From assembly GCA_030913385.1 (NCBI GenBank), contig CP133159.1, positions 4,381,001 through 4,445,000 on the forward strand: a stretch of DNA of 64,000 bases. Reading direction: 5' to 3'. This document shows, piece after piece, positions 28,077 through 37,225 of this stretch. Source of the DNA: Cytophagaceae bacterium ABcell3. GTDB taxonomy: Bacteria; Bacteroidota; Bacteroidia; Cytophagales; Cytophagaceae. A program made the translations under genes and the position numbers. How positions within the stretch are numbered: the first letter of the stretch is position 1; each line of letters begins with the position of its first letter. The notes under the pieces are model-generated. The model was not told the DNA's origin, did no database searches, and worked only from the letters and a program-made list of their open reading frames with translations.

Positions 28077-28973
28077 ATGAATGACCTTTTCAAGGCACAC
28101 GCCTTACTTATTGCCAGTACACTTATTGCCGGGTTTAACCTAACCCTTTCAAAATTTGTTATGCCCGAATACATTCAACCGTCAGCCATCATAGTTATAC
28201 GGGTGCTAACTTCTGCTATTTTTTTTGGTCTATTACACCACATCTTTATTAAAGAACCCATTGCCTTCAAAGATATAAAAAAGATCTTCCCATGTGCATT
28301 ATTTGGCATTGCTATAAACCAATTGCTCTTTTTTGAAGGGCTAAACCTGACCGCTCCTATCAATGCCGCATTGATGATGACTACCGCCCCTGTACTGGTA
28401 CTCCTGATTTCTTCCTATATGCTTAAGGAAAGAATAACACTACCTAAAGCCTTAGGGATATTGCTAGCGGCCACAGGCGCCATACTTCTACTTTTGCAGT
28501 CAGGAACAGCTACTGGCGAGCTGTTTAAAGGTGATTTGTTTGTATTGATCAATGCTGCCAGCTGGGCGGTGTTCTTAGTTATTGCGAAACCCCTCTTGCA
28601 ACAATACCATGCTATCACTATAATCAAATGGATGTTTTACCTGGGCTTTTTTATGGTGCTGCCATTTGGTGTAAAAGACGTAGGAGCTATAAACTGGGGT
28701 GTCATTCCAACACATGCCCTGCTATCTTTGGGGTTTATTGTATTGTTTGCCACTATTGGCGCATACTACCTTAATGTGGGGGTGCTTAGATATGTCAACC
28801 CGTCGGTAGCTGGGACATATATTTATTTCCAACCTGTAGTTGCTTCGTTAATAGCTGTCAGCTTTAACCAAGACACATTTACCAATGAGAAGATATTATA
28901 TTCCAGCCTAATTGTAACAGGTGTCTATATGGTCAGCCATAAAAGATCTCAAAAAGCAGTAAAAGCAAAGTAA
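28077..28973 (+). CDS. EamA-family (DMT) permease
   Basis: 298 residues with about ten membrane helices in two EamA halves (1-140 and 150-290). Drug/metabolite transporter superfamily; the substrate is not predictable. It converges on the siroheme gene with one base between stop codons. Confidence 0.88.
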   Translation: MNDLFKAHALLIASTLIAGFNLTLSKFVMPEYIQPSAIIVIRVLTSAIFFGLLHHIFIKEPIAFKDIKKIFPCALFGIAINQLLFFEGLNLTAPINAALMMTTAPVLVLLISSYMLKERITLPKALGILLAATGAILLLLQSGTATGELFKGDLFVLINAASWAVFLVIAKPLLQQYHAITIIKWMFYLGFFMVLPFGVKDVGAINWGVIPTHALLSLGFIVLFATIGAYYLNVGVLRYVNPSVAGTYIYFQPVVASLIAVSFNQDTFTNEKILYSSLIVTGVYMVSHKRSQKAVKAK

Positions 28974-28974
28974 A

Positions 28975-29583
28975 CTACTTCTTATCCTTCATAACCGAGG
29001 TTATTTCATTCAGCTTTTTTACCTTAAAGTCAAAATCGCCTTTGAGCTTGTCACGGATGGATTGCAGGTTCTCTAACACATCGTCGATTTCCTCGGGCAG
29101 TATTTCTTCCAGCATTTCACGCATCCGTTTAGCAAATGTAGGAGACTTTCCATTGGTAGAAACAGCGATTTTTAAGTCACCTTTTTTCACCACTGAACTT
29201 AAATAGAAGTCACAAAGGTCAGGAGTGTCTGCCACATTTATCAAAATATGCCTTTCCTTGGCATCTGCCCAAACCTGATGATTCAATTCTTTTAGAGACG
29301 TACCAGCAATAACCAAGTCTTTTCCTTCTAAAAAAACGGGGTTATAAGGCTCCTCGATTAAAACAAGGCCCTTATGTAGATGGGCCAGTTCCTTGATTTC
29401 ACCCCGTATTTCAGGAGCCACTATAGTTACAGAAGCTTCAGGGGCGTTTTTCAAAACAGCAGATACTTTTTCAAGCCCTACATATCCCCCTCCTACAATC
29501 AACAAATGTAGGTTTTCGAGCTTAAAGAAAACAGGAAACAGTTTATTTCCCGTATTGCTATGGTTGCTGTTTTCCGTAGACAT
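28975..29583 (-). CDS. precorrin-2 dehydrogenase / sirohydrochlorin ferrochelatase-like
   Basis: 202 residues. It matches the N-terminal half of CysG / Met8p / SirC: the NAD-binding LLIVGGGYVGLEKVSAV, the VADTPDLCDFYLSS stretch and the STNGKSPTFAKRMREMLE dimerisation segment. It oxidises precorrin-2 and may insert iron to make siroheme. It is last in the sir-cobA-this gene operon (five-base gaps), which supplies siroheme to the reductase. Confidence 0.9.
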   Translation of the reverse strand: MSTENSNHSNTGNKLFPVFFKLENLHLLIVGGGYVGLEKVSAVLKNAPEASVTIVAPEIRGEIKELAHLHKGLVLIEEPYNPVFLEGKDLVIAGTSLKELNHQVWADAKERHILINVADTPDLCDFYLSSVVKKGDLKIAVSTNGKSPTFAKRMREMLEEILPEEIDDVLENLQSIRDKLKGDFDFKVKKLNEITSVMKDKK

Positions 29584-29588
29584 ACTAC

Positions 29589-30416
29589 CTACTCTTTTTT
29601 TGCATTTTCAAAAATTCCAGGAAGTTCAGAAAGACTCACCTTTTTGGAAGATTTAACCGGAACCGTTTTTAGTTCATTTACAGTTTCAGCGATCCAATCA
29701 GGGTGAAGGCTCACAACTTCTCCAACAACAATAATAGCAGGGGAACCGATACCAGCGTTTTCTGCTACTTCTACTATAGAACCGACTTTGCCTATCAAGT
29801 ACTTTTCTTTGGGGAGTGTACCATGTTGGATGATAGCCACAGGCACTTCAGACTTGCCTTCATTGGCAAATATCCCCATGATCTCCCGAAGTTTGGTCAT
29901 ACCCATCAGAATCACAACAGTAGCTTTAGAGCGGGCGGCATCCTTAATGTCTTCGGACAGTTGATGGTTTCTGGTAGTACCGGTAACAACCCAAAAACTC
30001 TCGTTGATCCCCCTTCTGGTAAGAGGTATTTGCTGAAGTTCAGGGACGGCAATGCTACTGGAAATGCCTGGAACTATTTCTGTTTCCACTCCATGGCTTT
30101 GAGCAAACAAGATTTCCTCATGACCACGGCCAAAAATAAACGGATCACCCCCTTTTAGCCTTACTACATGGCCATGCTTTTTGGCATTGTCAACAATAAG
30201 CTGATTGATATCTTCCTGAGGGAACTGACATACTCCTTTGAGCTTCCCGACAAATATTTTGATGGCACGGGCAGGAGCATAATTGAGAAGATCTGGGTGT
30301 GCCAAGGCATCGTAAAGCACTACATCGGCCTCGGCAAGTGTTTTTAATCCTTTTACAGTAATCAGGTCCGGATCTCCCGGACCTGCCCCTACTAGCGTCA
30401 GTTTGGGTTTTCTCAT
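29589..30416 (-). CDS. cobA: uroporphyrinogen-III C-methyltransferase
   Basis: 275 residues. SAM-dependent; makes precorrin-2 from uroporphyrinogen III. Signature VGAGPGDPDLITVKG at the start, VRLKGGDPFIFGRG near 85 and VPGISSSIAVP near 120. The ~35-residue C-terminal tail is an extension. Five bases from both operon neighbours. Confidence 0.95.
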   Translation of the reverse strand: MRKPKLTLVGAGPGDPDLITVKGLKTLAEADVVLYDALAHPDLLNYAPARAIKIFVGKLKGVCQFPQEDINQLIVDNAKKHGHVVRLKGGDPFIFGRGHEEILFAQSHGVETEIVPGISSSIAVPELQQIPLTRRGINESFWVVTGTTRNHQLSEDIKDAARSKATVVILMGMTKLREIMGIFANEGKSEVPVAIIQHGTLPKEKYLIGKVGSIVEVAENAGIGSPAIIVVGEVVSLHPDWIAETVNELKTVPVKSSKKVSLSELPGIFENAKKE

Positions 30417-30421
30417 TAAAA

Positions 30422-32554
30422 TTATTTTACCAGTTGTTTTTCTCTAACAGCGATTACTTGCTTAACAAAATCCTGAGCCTCCTTCAAGTACTGCTCTGCA
30501 AAAGCTTTGGAAGGTTCGTGTTCTTTCATCTTAAGCACTTGCTTTGCAAAATCACCTTCAAACACAAAAAAGTTTCCTTTTTCAACAAACTGTTCATTAA
30601 AATCATTTATTATACCCATTTGCGTATTGCAGCTCACACCCTCTGAAGTCAAAAGTGCTTTAGCTCCACTCACAAATGTAGTATATGACTGATAAATAGC
30701 GTCTGCGTAAGTCTCTCTTTCAAGAAACCTTTCAGCTATCTGCAGTTTTTCTTTGGTTTCGTTGATAAGCGTTCCCACAAGGTCTACCATAGCGCCAGCA
30801 CACTCTCCCACACCTACTTCTTTAACATATTTTTCAGTATGCCCCCAGTCAATGTAATCTAAGTCTGTTATACTGCTAAGATCGGCCAAAGGCTTAAGTA
30901 ATCTGTAAAAATACATTTTGTCAGCCTCTTTTTGCCTACGGTAGTAGTCATTGAAACGCTCACCTTCTTTTGAGTTTTCCTGATAATCATTAAGGATATA
31001 CCTTAACGCTTCAGGACATCTTTTAGATGGAACTTTGATTACCTTGTCAGCAATAGATCCTGAACCATCAGGCTCAAGGCCACCTCCCAACAATAGCTGC
31101 ATAGCAGGCAGTACATAAGGGCCATTCTTGATAGACATACCATGGAAACCTATATTTCCAATGGTGTGCTGTCCACAAGCATTCATACAACCACTAATTT
31201 TTATTTTTATATCCTTGTTGTAAACAAGTTGTGGGTACTCCTCCTTAAGGATCCTTTCCAGTTCGGTAGAAACACCTGTACTACTAGAAATACCAAGGTT
31301 ACAAGTATCAGTACCAGGGCAAGCGGTGATATCCATTATGCTATCATAACCAGGCTCTGCCAAGCCAAGCGCATTTAACTCGTTAAACAAAGAAGCCAAG
31401 GCCTCTTTTTTAACAAAACGTAGCAAATAGTCTTGATTTACCGTAATACGCACATCGTCGGCAGCATATTTTTTAATAACAGCCGCAAACTTACGAGCAG
31501 TATCTGTAGACATGTCGCCCAAATGCACTTTTACATATACGCCATAAAAACCTTTTTGCTTTTGTTCAAAAACATTGGTTTTTAAGAAAGTTTCGAACTT
31601 GTCAGCGTCAACAGGAGCTTCTTCCGCAAAAGAACCTTCTGGCAATACAGGTTCTCCAAGCACATCTCTATCGGTAACATAAGATTTACTCTTAATAGCC
31701 AAACGCTCTTGCTCAACAAGTTTAAGGAATTCCTCAATACCAGTTTTATTAAGCAAAAACTTAAGACGGGCCTTATTTCTTTTAGCCCTTTCGCCAAAAC
31801 GGTCAAAAACCCTAATCACCGCCTCTGTAAAAGGGATCACTTGGTCTTCTGGAAGGAATTCGCTGGCTAGGTGGGCATGAAAAGCCTGCGCACCAAGACC
31901 GCCACCTACAAACACTTTAAACCCTCTAACTTCTTTGCCATCCTCAATTTTAACTTTAGGAATAAAACCTAAGTCATGCATAAAGCCAAAAGCATCGTCA
32001 CCTTCTCCTGAGGAAAAAGACATTTTAAATTTCCTTCCCATTTCCTGGCAAATCGGGTTGCGCAAGAAATACCTAAACTGCTCATAGGCATAAGGAGAAA
32101 CATCAAAAGGTTCATTAGGGTCAATGCCTGCAACCGGAGAAGCAGTAATGTTCCTGACCGTGTTACCACAAGCTTCCCTAAGCGTAACCCCTACTTCTTC
32201 AAGAGCAGCCCAAACCTTAGGAGCATCGTCAAGCTTTACATAATGAATTTGGATATCTTGACGGGTAGTCAAGTGCAGGTTTCCAGAAGCGTATTTATCA
32301 GAAATATCAGCAATACGAATCAACTGATCAGGACTTACTTTTCCAAAAGGCAGCTTGATTCTAACCATCTGAACGCCTTGCTGGCGCTGTCCGTACACCC
32401 CTCTGGCAAGACGAAAAGCCCTAAACTTTTCTTCATCGATTTGCAAATTGCGAAAAGCCGATATCTTACCATTCAGTTCAAGAATATCCTCTTTGGCTGC
32501 CGAAGAAATCTTTTCGGAAAGTTCCAATCCTGTGTTCTTTAAATCTGTACTCAT
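30422..32554 (-). CDS. siroheme [4Fe-4S] sulfite/nitrite reductase with HEPN-like C-terminus
   Basis: 710 residues. Duplicated ferredoxin-type reductase: half-domains at ~60-125 and ~330-400, siroheme/iron-sulfur ligands C412, C418, C456 and C460 (ACPGTDTC, SGCMNAC). Residues ~595-705 form a helical HEPN-like extension (AERFLERETYADAIYQSY...AKALL) without the RxxxxH RNase motif. Siroheme genes lie downstream and metZ is divergent, so sulfite reduction for methionine is favoured over nitrite. The HEPN tail is absent from classic CysI. Confidence 0.9.
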   Translation of the reverse strand: MSTDLKNTGLELSEKISSAAKEDILELNGKISAFRNLQIDEEKFRAFRLARGVYGQRQQGVQMVRIKLPFGKVSPDQLIRIADISDKYASGNLHLTTRQDIQIHYVKLDDAPKVWAALEEVGVTLREACGNTVRNITASPVAGIDPNEPFDVSPYAYEQFRYFLRNPICQEMGRKFKMSFSSGEGDDAFGFMHDLGFIPKVKIEDGKEVRGFKVFVGGGLGAQAFHAHLASEFLPEDQVIPFTEAVIRVFDRFGERAKRNKARLKFLLNKTGIEEFLKLVEQERLAIKSKSYVTDRDVLGEPVLPEGSFAEEAPVDADKFETFLKTNVFEQKQKGFYGVYVKVHLGDMSTDTARKFAAVIKKYAADDVRITVNQDYLLRFVKKEALASLFNELNALGLAEPGYDSIMDITACPGTDTCNLGISSSTGVSTELERILKEEYPQLVYNKDIKIKISGCMNACGQHTIGNIGFHGMSIKNGPYVLPAMQLLLGGGLEPDGSGSIADKVIKVPSKRCPEALRYILNDYQENSKEGERFNDYYRRQKEADKMYFYRLLKPLADLSSITDLDYIDWGHTEKYVKEVGVGECAGAMVDLVGTLINETKEKLQIAERFLERETYADAIYQSYTTFVSGAKALLTSEGVSCNTQMGIINDFNEQFVEKGNFFVFEGDFAKQVLKMKEHEPSKAFAEQYLKEAQDFVKQVIAVREKQLVK

Positions 32555-32909
32555 TATATTGATCGCTGTATTTTATACTTAAGAAAATAAATAAGAAATA
32601 TTATATAGTGGCAGGTTTAAGCCTAGAATAAAACATTTCCGCTCTTAGGAAAGAGGGAATAACGTAAAATGCAACAGCAACACTTCCATGTTGACATATC
32701 AAAACAACTTAATAACGTTAAACATTATTTCATAGACTACTCCAAAAATACAGAAAATTCTACTTTGATCAAATTTTCTAAAATAAAATTTTGCTAAAAT
32801 TATTTCTACTTAATAATACCAAATAAAATTCTGTTATATTATCTTTGTTCCTGATTTTAAATTAAATTACGGCAGTTAAGACCAATAAAGTTTTACTCAA
32901 TAAGTAGTC
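32555..32909. other. 355-base divergent control region of sir and osmC/metZ
   Basis: It lies between the two sulfur operons and should hold both promoters. TATCTTTG at 32840-32847 fits the -7 box for osmC. An AGGTTTAAGCCT near-palindrome (around 32617-32628) could be an operator but is short. No riboswitch was recognised. Confidence 0.45.
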
Positions 32910-33320
32910 ATGTTAATAGAACTTTCCCAAAAAGACGGCTTTCATTTTGAAGCTTTAAATGAATCCGAGCAAATAGTACATATAGATGCATCTCCGGCCA
33001 TAGGCGGCCAAAACAAGGGAGCAAGACCCATGGAGCTTTTAATCATGGGCTTGGGCGGTTGCAGCGCCATTGATGTCATCAATATTCTAAAAAAGCAGAA
33101 AATTGAAGTACAGGGTATGCGAATCAGGATTAACGCAGACAGGGATCCAGAAGCTGTACCATCACTTTTCACCAATATACATGTGGAGTTTATCCTCCCT
33201 GCCACCGTAGACAAACAAAAGGCCGAAAGGGCCGCTGCCTTATCTATGGACAAGTACTGTTCGGTTGCCAAGACTTTGGAAAAAACTGCCAAAATAACCT
33301 ATACCACACACTTTGAATAA
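32910..33320 (+). CDS. OsmC/Ohr-family peroxiredoxin-like protein
   Basis: 136 residues of OsmC fold. Both reactive cysteines are present: GLGGCSAIDVI near 51 and DKYCSVAKTL near 115. The family reduces organic hydroperoxides or related sulfur species. It lies 20 bases before metZ in the same direction, suggesting a sulfur-linked role. Confidence 0.87.
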   Translation: MLIELSQKDGFHFEALNESEQIVHIDASPAIGGQNKGARPMELLIMGLGGCSAIDVINILKKQKIEVQGMRIRINADRDPEAVPSLFTNIHVEFILPATVDKQKAERAAALSMDKYCSVAKTLEKTAKITYTTHFE

Positions 33321-33340
33321 CCTTTACCTTCTGAATATAT

Positions 33341-34522
33341 ATGGAAGAAAATAAAAACTTTGAAACGCAAGCCGTCCGAACACAAGCAGAACGGTCATAC
33401 AACAGAGAGCATTCTGTCCCGCTGTACATGACATCGAGCTTTGTTTTTGAAGATGCCGAACAAGCCAGGGCCATGTTTGCCGATGAAGTACCTGGGAATA
33501 TTTACACCAGGTTCTCTAACCCTAACAGCTCTGAGTTTATAGAAAAAATGGCGCTGCTAGAAGGGGCTGAAGATGGCTTTGCTACCGCTTCAGGCATGTC
33601 GGCTGTATTTAGCAGCATGGCTCCTTTTTTGAACGCAGGCGACCATGTTCTGATTTCTAAATCTGTCTTCGGCTCAACCATTCAAGTGGTCAGCCAAATA
33701 TTTCCTAAGTGGGGAATTTCTTATAGTTATGCGGACATAAGAAAGCCGGAAACTTGGGAGGGCCTTATTCAACCAAATACTAAGATGATCATGGTTGAAA
33801 CACCTTCCAACCCCGCACTCGACCTTATAGATCTGGAATGGTTGGGGAAATTGGCAAATAAACACAATATTTTGTTGAACGTAGACAACTGCTTTCCTAC
33901 GCCTTATCTCCAGCAACCTATTAAATGGGGGGCACATATTGTAACCCATTCGGCCACTAAATTTATTGATGGTCAGGGAAGAGCTATTGGAGGTATTATT
34001 TTAGGCAGTAAAGAACTGATCAAGGAAGTCAGGTTTTTCTGTCGCCACACGGGACCTGCCTTATCCCCTTTCAATGCTTGGATATTTTCTAAAAGCCTTG
34101 AAACATTAGCTTTAAGAATGGACAGGCATTGTGAAAACGCCTTAAAGTTGGCCCAGCATCTGGAAAACCATCCAGAAATCGAACAGGTAAAATATCCTTT
34201 CTTGCCTAGCCACCCACAATTCGAACTAGCCAAAAAACAAATGAAAGCAGGCGGAGGCGTGGTAACTTTTATCGTAAAAGGTGGTATAGAAAGAGGCCGA
34301 AAGTTTCTAAACGCACTGCAAATGGCTTCCCATACTGCAAACCTTGGCGATAGCAGAACCATTATTACCCACCCGGCATCTACCACGCATTCAAAGCTAA
34401 CTGATGAAGATAGAGCTTCGGTAGGTATATTGCCAGGACTTATCAGGGTTTCTGCCGGCCTGGAACATATTGACGATATTATAACAGAGGTTGAGCAAGC
34501 ATTGGAAGCATCTAAAGCATAG
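33341..34522 (+). CDS. metZ: O-succinylhomoserine sulfhydrylase
   Basis: 393 residues. PLP enzyme of the Cys/Met-metabolism family; makes homocysteine from O-succinyl- or O-acetylhomoserine and sulfide. Family start VPLYMTSSFVFEDAEQA, GNIYTRFSNPN, and the PLP lysine in THSATKFIDGQGRAIGG. It uses sulfide made by the divergent reductase. Substrate preference (MetZ or MetY type) is not certain. Confidence 0.88.
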   Translation: MEENKNFETQAVRTQAERSYNREHSVPLYMTSSFVFEDAEQARAMFADEVPGNIYTRFSNPNSSEFIEKMALLEGAEDGFATASGMSAVFSSMAPFLNAGDHVLISKSVFGSTIQVVSQIFPKWGISYSYADIRKPETWEGLIQPNTKMIMVETPSNPALDLIDLEWLGKLANKHNILLNVDNCFPTPYLQQPIKWGAHIVTHSATKFIDGQGRAIGGIILGSKELIKEVRFFCRHTGPALSPFNAWIFSKSLETLALRMDRHCENALKLAQHLENHPEIEQVKYPFLPSHPQFELAKKQMKAGGGVVTFIVKGGIERGRKFLNALQMASHTANLGDSRTIITHPASTTHSKLTDEDRASVGILPGLIRVSAGLEHIDDIITEVEQALEASKA

Positions 34523-34549
34523 TTCTCCAATCCTTCCTTTTAATTCACC

Positions 34550-34574
34550 AAAAGCCGGATTTTTTCCGGCTTTT
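34550..34574 (+). terminator. metZ terminator
   Basis: AAAAGCCGGA / TCCGGCTTTT perfect 10-bp stem with a T-loop, 28 bases after the stop. Confidence 0.85.
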
Positions 34575-34654
34575 GTTTTGTAAAGCCCCCTGAAAAACTT
34601 TATAGCCCATGCCCATGTTAATATTTTAGGAGATTAATAAAAAAATTTGAAGGT

Positions 34655-35845
34655 ATGGATGTATTCAACAGAGAGGAGCTTGAGAAACTGGCGGAAGTAA
34701 GAAATGAATCATGTGTATCAATATACATCAATACGCACAGGGACGGAGAAGAAGCGAACAATAGAACCGATATCCTTTCTTTAAAAAATGAACTTCTTAA
34801 ATTGAGAAGTACTTTTAGAGACCGGAATTGGCATGAAAACCAAATTGAGGAGCTACTGGGTCCTGCATTTCGTTTATTAGAAGATGTATTCTTTTGGCAA
34901 CATCAGGATAAAGGATTAGCAATATTCCTTTACCCGGGCTATATCAAAAGCTATAAAGTGCCAATAGACTTCCAAACTACTTCTTATATTTCTAGAGAGT
35001 TTATTTTGAACCAGATGTTTCCTCTTCTAACTGGAAACGGGGAATTTTTCCTTCTGTCTTTAAGTAAGGAAAACACAAGGTTTTTTAAAGCCGACATGCA
35101 TAATATTCAGGAGATTACGCATGAAGCAAAAGTGCCTGAAACAATGGACTCTACGCTGAAATATTATGAATTTGGCAGAAAATGGCAAAAAGGCACCAGC
35201 GGCAATACCATTATAGGAACAAGTGCAGCTTCTCCTAATGGATCTCCTGGAAATGTAATTTTCCATTCTCACGGAGGGGACACTGTTTCCGAAAACGATT
35301 ACATATTTGAGTATTTCAGGTATGTCAATAATGAAATATCTAAAACACTCAATGAGCACAAGCTGCCACTGGTAGTAGCCGGTGTTGATTATTTTATCCC
35401 GTTATACGAGCGGGCCAATACGTACGATCAGCTTATTCCAGAAGCTATCAAAGGAAACTTTGACCACACGCATGAGCATGAGCTTCACCAAAAAGCTTGT
35501 GAAATTATGGGTTCGAGGTTTAACAAACCTTTTAAAAAATCACTTGAAAAATATAGCGCATTTGCAGGCACAGGTAAAACCTCTTACGAACTGGAAGACA
35601 TTTACCTCTCTGCCAAAGCAGGCCGGATAGAAACCTTATTTATTGAAGAGGGAGCGCATATCTGGGGTGACTATGAAGAGGAAAGAATAAAAATCCACAG
35701 TTCCATAAGGGAAAACACGATAGATTTCATTAACGAGAGTGGCTGCGAGACTGTCAAAAATAGTGGGGATGTTTATATAGTTCCTAAAGAAAAAATGCCA
35801 GTGACTGATGTTTCTCCAAAAATGTGTGCTATATATAGGTACTAG
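34655..35845 (+). CDS. eRF1-like bacterial protein (baeRF family)
   Basis: 396 residues, soluble. The start (CVSIYINTHRDGEE), the central FFLLSLSKENTRFFKAD segment and the C-terminal KAGRIETLFIEEGAHIWG resemble bacterial archaeo-eukaryotic release factor domain proteins, probably the baeRF7 type. In place of a GGQ loop there is a Ser/Gly-rich stretch (GTSGNTIIGTSAASPNGS, ~187-204). A ribosome-associated role is proposed for the family but untested here. Single gene with its own terminator. Confidence 0.65.
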   Translation: MDVFNREELEKLAEVRNESCVSIYINTHRDGEEANNRTDILSLKNELLKLRSTFRDRNWHENQIEELLGPAFRLLEDVFFWQHQDKGLAIFLYPGYIKSYKVPIDFQTTSYISREFILNQMFPLLTGNGEFFLLSLSKENTRFFKADMHNIQEITHEAKVPETMDSTLKYYEFGRKWQKGTSGNTIIGTSAASPNGSPGNVIFHSHGGDTVSENDYIFEYFRYVNNEISKTLNEHKLPLVVAGVDYFIPLYERANTYDQLIPEAIKGNFDHTHEHELHQKACEIMGSRFNKPFKKSLEKYSAFAGTGKTSYELEDIYLSAKAGRIETLFIEEGAHIWGDYEEERIKIHSSIRENTIDFINESGCETVKNSGDVYIVPKEKMPVTDVSPKMCAIYRY

Positions 35846-35867
35846 TGAAAAATGGAGTAGTAAAATG

Positions 35868-35909
35868 GAAAATCCTGCAGGTGTATAAATAACTGCAGGA
35901 TTTTTTTTC
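35868..35909 (+). terminator. terminator of the eRF1-like gene
   Basis: AAATCCTGCAG / CTGCAGGATTT stem, 12-base loop, eight-T tract. Confidence 0.88.
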
Positions 35910-36035
35910 TCCGAACTATGCATCAGGACTTAATGGCTGAAAGAAAAAAATACAGACATACTAAGTGCCAAGTGCATACTTCGGGTCTATCATAACACCT
36001 GTTGTTTTCAAAAGTAGATTTAAGTTTGGGTTAAA

Positions 36036-36473
36036 TTAAACCCAGCCCGCCCTTCTGGTCAATGATTCACGCATGGATGCGTAAGGCATATTAACCCTGA
36101 AACATACACAATCAGAGACCAGCCCATTGGCTGCGTGAATAAACAGCTTGTACTTTTCAAGTTTTGCAATGCTTTTCGCAAACCGGATAATTTCTTTTCT
36201 TGTGCCTGACAATGGAAGAAACCTTAAAGTTCCAGGGTCTAGCAGTCCCCAACCATTAGCTGTAGGGATTAAATGGCGGTTGACGCTTGGGCTGTTGTTC
36301 CTTAACGCATGATGATCTTTTAAATTCATCACTACCTCCACAGAGATATTTTCATTGGTATCAGATCCAACCCCTTTGCTTTTTAAAAAATCAGAAATTT
36401 CACAAGCTTTTATTTTAGCATCCCCTTCAAAAATGTAAGAAGGGAAAGGATAGTTTTTAATTTTGTCCGCCAT
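36036..36473 (-). CDS. hypothetical protein, 145 residues
   Basis: Soluble protein with no signal peptide or membrane segment, no recognised domain. Notable stretches are TANGWGLLDPGTLRFLPLSG in the middle and a Cys pair (DCVCFRV) near residue 121. The last residues are basic (RESLTRRAGWV). Real coding is supported by isolated position, ATG start and length without a competing frame. Divergent from the ECF sigma gene. Confidence 0.6.
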   Translation of the reverse strand: MADKIKNYPFPSYIFEGDAKIKACEISDFLKSKGVGSDTNENISVEVVMNLKDHHALRNNSPSVNRHLIPTANGWGLLDPGTLRFLPLSGTRKEIIRFAKSIAKLEKYKLFIHAANGLVSDCVCFRVNMPYASMRESLTRRAGWV

Positions 36474-36684
36474 AAAAAAATGATTTGCTAAGTGCTTACA
36501 AAACCTATCATTGATTATTTTGTTTAAGAAAAGTATAATTTTTTATTTTTTTTTAAGTTATTTTAACAACCTTAAATCAATCATAATCAATTTATAATAA
36601 GTAAATTAAAAAAAGTCTTCTCAAATTTTTATAAAGAAAAAAAATGATTAAGGTTACCATTTCGCCCATTAAAGTATATATAGT

Positions 36685-37224
36685 ATGAAAGATCAGGAAG
36701 TCATTGAACGAATACGGAAAGGTGACGAGGGAGCCTTGGACTACCTCTACAAGAAGCACTACCGTATGATGGTAAAACTGATCCTCAAAAACAGTGGTAA
36801 TGAGGAAGAAGCCAAAGATATTTATCAAGAAGCGTTAATAGTGCTTTGGCAAAAGGTGACAGACAAAAACTTTATCCTAACCTCAAAAATAAGCACCTTC
36901 CTTTATAGTATCTGTCTGAACCTCTGGAGAAAAGAATTAGAAAGAAAAAGCCGCCACTCTAATGAAGAAGCGGACGTTCCAGAATTCATGAACATTGAGC
37001 AGCAAGAAAGGATTGATATAATAAATAGGTGTATAAATAGTTTGGGCGATACCTGTCAAAAGATCCTTATGTACTACTACTTTGACAAACTATCGATGAC
37101 AGATATCGCTGATAAAATGGGTTTTGCCAATGCCGATACTGCAAAAACAAAAAAATATAAGTGTAAAAAAGAGCTTGACAAAAAAGTAAAATCATTGTTT
37201 ACGGCTAGTGATTTTTTAGATTAA
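36685..37224 (+). CDS. ECF RNA polymerase sigma factor
   Basis: 179 residues. Region 2 (EGALDYLYKKHYRMM ... EAKDIYQEALIVLWQK) and region 4 (KILMYYYFDKLSMTDIADKMGF) are clear. It is followed after one base by a membrane protein that is its probable anti-sigma factor. The gene set then runs into ftsX. Confidence 0.92.
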   Translation: MKDQEVIERIRKGDEGALDYLYKKHYRMMVKLILKNSGNEEEAKDIYQEALIVLWQKVTDKNFILTSKISTFLYSICLNLWRKELERKSRHSNEEADVPEFMNIEQQERIDIINRCINSLGDTCQKILMYYYFDKLSMTDIADKMGFANADTAKTKKYKCKKELDKKVKSLFTASDFLD

Positions 37225-37225
37225 T

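Noticed and set aside
32555-32909. SAM or other riboswitch upstream of the sulfur genes
   Set aside because: Looked for SAM-type conserved motifs on both strands; only short, unconvincing stems were seen.
35915-35935. Possible repeat A remnant (CTATGCATCAGGA)
   Set aside because: Too short and too divergent to separate from chance.
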